The position numbers and the translations under genes are program-made. Positions 15,014 to 16,179 of a stretch of DNA of 16,179 nt are shown here, piece after piece (within the stretch, counting starts at the first letter, position 1; each line of letters opens with the position of its first letter). The stretch comes from Candidatus Thorarchaeota archaeon (GTDB taxonomy: Archaea > Asgardarchaeota > Thorarchaeia > Thorarchaeales > Thorarchaeaceae): assembly GCA_016839345.1 (NCBI GenBank), contig JAEOUL010000300.1:1-16179 (forward strand), read 5' to 3'. The notes under the pieces were generated by a model. The model searched no databases. It saw only the letters and a list, made by a program, of their open reading frames with translations, and had not been told where the DNA came from.

Positions 15014-16179
15014 TCATTTGTCAGATATTGCTGTCTTGTTGAATTTTTTGCCATACTTGATTTCACCATATTGTGCAAGTGCTCGTACTGCAAGAGCTGC
15101 CTTCTCTCCTGTAGCATAAGTTGGCACACCCATTAGTGCCATAATTTCACCCGCTTTAGTAGTGAACCCTCCACCCATAGAAACAACCACGAAAGGAAGT
15201 CCAGATGAACGCTGGTGATTTGCTATTACGTTGGTCACATCCATTTCGAGACTGGGCGTCTGTAATAGCATACCAACCACGAAAATATCATATTCCCCGC
15301 TAGCAATTGCCTCCTCAAACACAGCATCATACCTGCTGGAGTTCGCATCGCCAACAACGTCGATAGGATTGCCAATTGCGCAGTATGCTGGTAATCGGTC
15401 ATTGAATCTCTTCTCAAGCTCAGGAGAAGGGCTAGGTATGTTAAGTCCTAGAGCCTCAAGAGCATCTGTCGTCATCACTCCGAGACCCCCTCCGTTTGTG
15501 ACCATAAGGACTCTGTCCCCCTTTGCTGGAGGTTGCATGGCTAATGCTTTGGCCATGTCAAACATCTGTTCAAAGTTGTCTGATCTGATAATTCCCGCTT
15601 GTCTATAAGCTGCATCAGCGATATTATCCGACCCTGCCAATGATCCCGTATGTGACATAGATGCTGCTCTGGCTCTTTGTCCTTTTCCTGACTTTACTAC
15701 TAGAACTGGTTTGTTTGGAGTTACAGTTCTTGCTGTATCAAAGAAGGAGCGTCCCTTTGCTTCATCATAGCCCTCCGTGTAATAACAGATGACTTGTGTT
15801 GTTGAATCCTCTCCTAGATAACAGAGAAGATCATCATCATCAACATCGCTTTTATTACCTAGACTGACGAGCTTGCTAATACCAAGACCTAGTTCCGCAG
15901 TCCAGTCAGATATCGCGGCAGCAAATGCTCCTGACTGAGAAACAAGCGAGATATTTGCTACATTACTGGGTTTTGGGCGTCCACATCTATACTCGGGCAA
16001 GAAGAATGTGTCAATATGACTGAGCGTGTCTATGATGCCCACACAATTGGGACCGATAATCCGAATCTTGTTCTTCTTTGCAATAGAAACAATCTGATCC
16101 TCGATTTCAGCTCCCCTTGGTCCTGTTTCCGAGAACCCTCCAGATATCACGATGACCGCCTTTGAACCTTTAGCCGCAA
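15014..16179 (-). CDS. acdA: ADP-forming acyl-CoA synthetase, alpha subunit (5'-truncated by window edge)
   Basis: The frame is open to the right edge: the bases before GTG 16150 encode AAKGSKAVIVISGGFSETG, the conserved family stretch, so the true start lies outside and 388 codons are visible. By comparison with the usual length (about 460 aa), roughly 70-80 N-terminal residues of the CoA-binding domain are missing. Marks seen: IIGPNCVGIIDT, LVSQSGAFAAAISDW, LVSLGNKSDVDDDDLLCYLG, SHTGSLAGSD with the phosphohistidine (codon at 15653-15655), and NGGGLGVMTTDALE. It carries the CoA-binding and ligase parts and works with the beta subunit downstream in the same operon. Confidence 0.95.
   Translation of the reverse strand, partial: AAKGSKAVIVISGGFSETGPRGAEIEDQIVSIAKKNKIRIIGPNCVGIIDTLSHIDTFFLPEYRCGRPKPSNVANISLVSQSGAFAAAISDWTAELGLGISKLVSLGNKSDVDDDDLLCYLGEDSTTQVICYYTEGYDEAKGRSFFDTARTVTPNKPVLVVKSGKGQRARAASMSHTGSLAGSDNIADAAYRQAGIIRSDNFEQMFDMAKALAMQPPAKGDRVLMVTNGGGLGVMTTDALEALGLNIPSPSPELEKRFNDRLPAYCAIGNPIDVVGDANSSRYDAVFEEAIASGEYDIFVVGMLLQTPSLEMDVTNVIANHQRSSGLPFVVVSMGGGFTTKAGEIMALMGVPTYATGEKAALAVRALAQYGEIKYGKKFNKTAISDK

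Overview
The window is gene-dense archaeal DNA of moderate GC, about 16 kb, with no gap above about 200 bases. The archaeal assignment rests on eS8, a cis-prenyl transferase of the archaeal/eukaryotic type, a two-subunit ADP-forming acyl-CoA synthetase, TATA-like boxes upstream of several genes, and Shine-Dalgarno sites of the GGAGG/GGTGA type with many TTG starts. A Sec23/24-like protein next to several roadblock/LC7 proteins and an MglA-like small GTPase points to an Asgard archaeon. Thorarchaeota is my best guess, but this is inference and was not tested by phylogeny.

Layout. (1) 1-2586: a HEAT-repeat protein with a Lys/Ala-rich histone-H1-like tail (minus strand, runs off the left edge), then hypA (+), ribosomal protein eS8 (-) and hypE (+). 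The two hyp genes imply that the organism matures [NiFe] hydrogenases. (2) 2732-7609, minus strand: the compact operon smc-scpA-scpB, encoding a complete prokaryotic condensin. smc and scpA overlap by 4 nt, and the Shine-Dalgarno site of scpB overlaps the scpA stop. (3) 7810-12123: a 121-aa roadblock protein on the minus strand. On the plus strand follow a 540-aa Sec23/24-like protein (CxxC/CxxC zinc finger, vWA trunk with intact MIDAS, beta-sandwich, helical region), two more roadblock proteins, an MglA-like GTPase and a fourth, MglB-like roadblock protein. (4) 12203-14235: a cis-prenyl diphosphate synthase and an unrecognised 398-aa helical protein with three apparent AAA-lid-like or histone-fold-like repeats. 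(5) 14225-16179, minus strand: the beta subunit and most of the alpha subunit of an ADP-forming acyl-CoA synthetase; the alpha gene runs off the right edge.

The part most worth attention is region 3. In eukaryotes the Sec23/24 coat is recruited by a small GTPase (Sar1), and in bacteria MglA-type GTPases are controlled by roadblock proteins (MglB). Here a coat-like protein, an MglA-type GTPase and four roadblock proteins lie within 4.4 kb. That suggests, but does not prove, a GTPase-regulated membrane or cytoskeletal module. No CRISPR array, tRNA, rRNA, insertion sequence or phage gene was seen.
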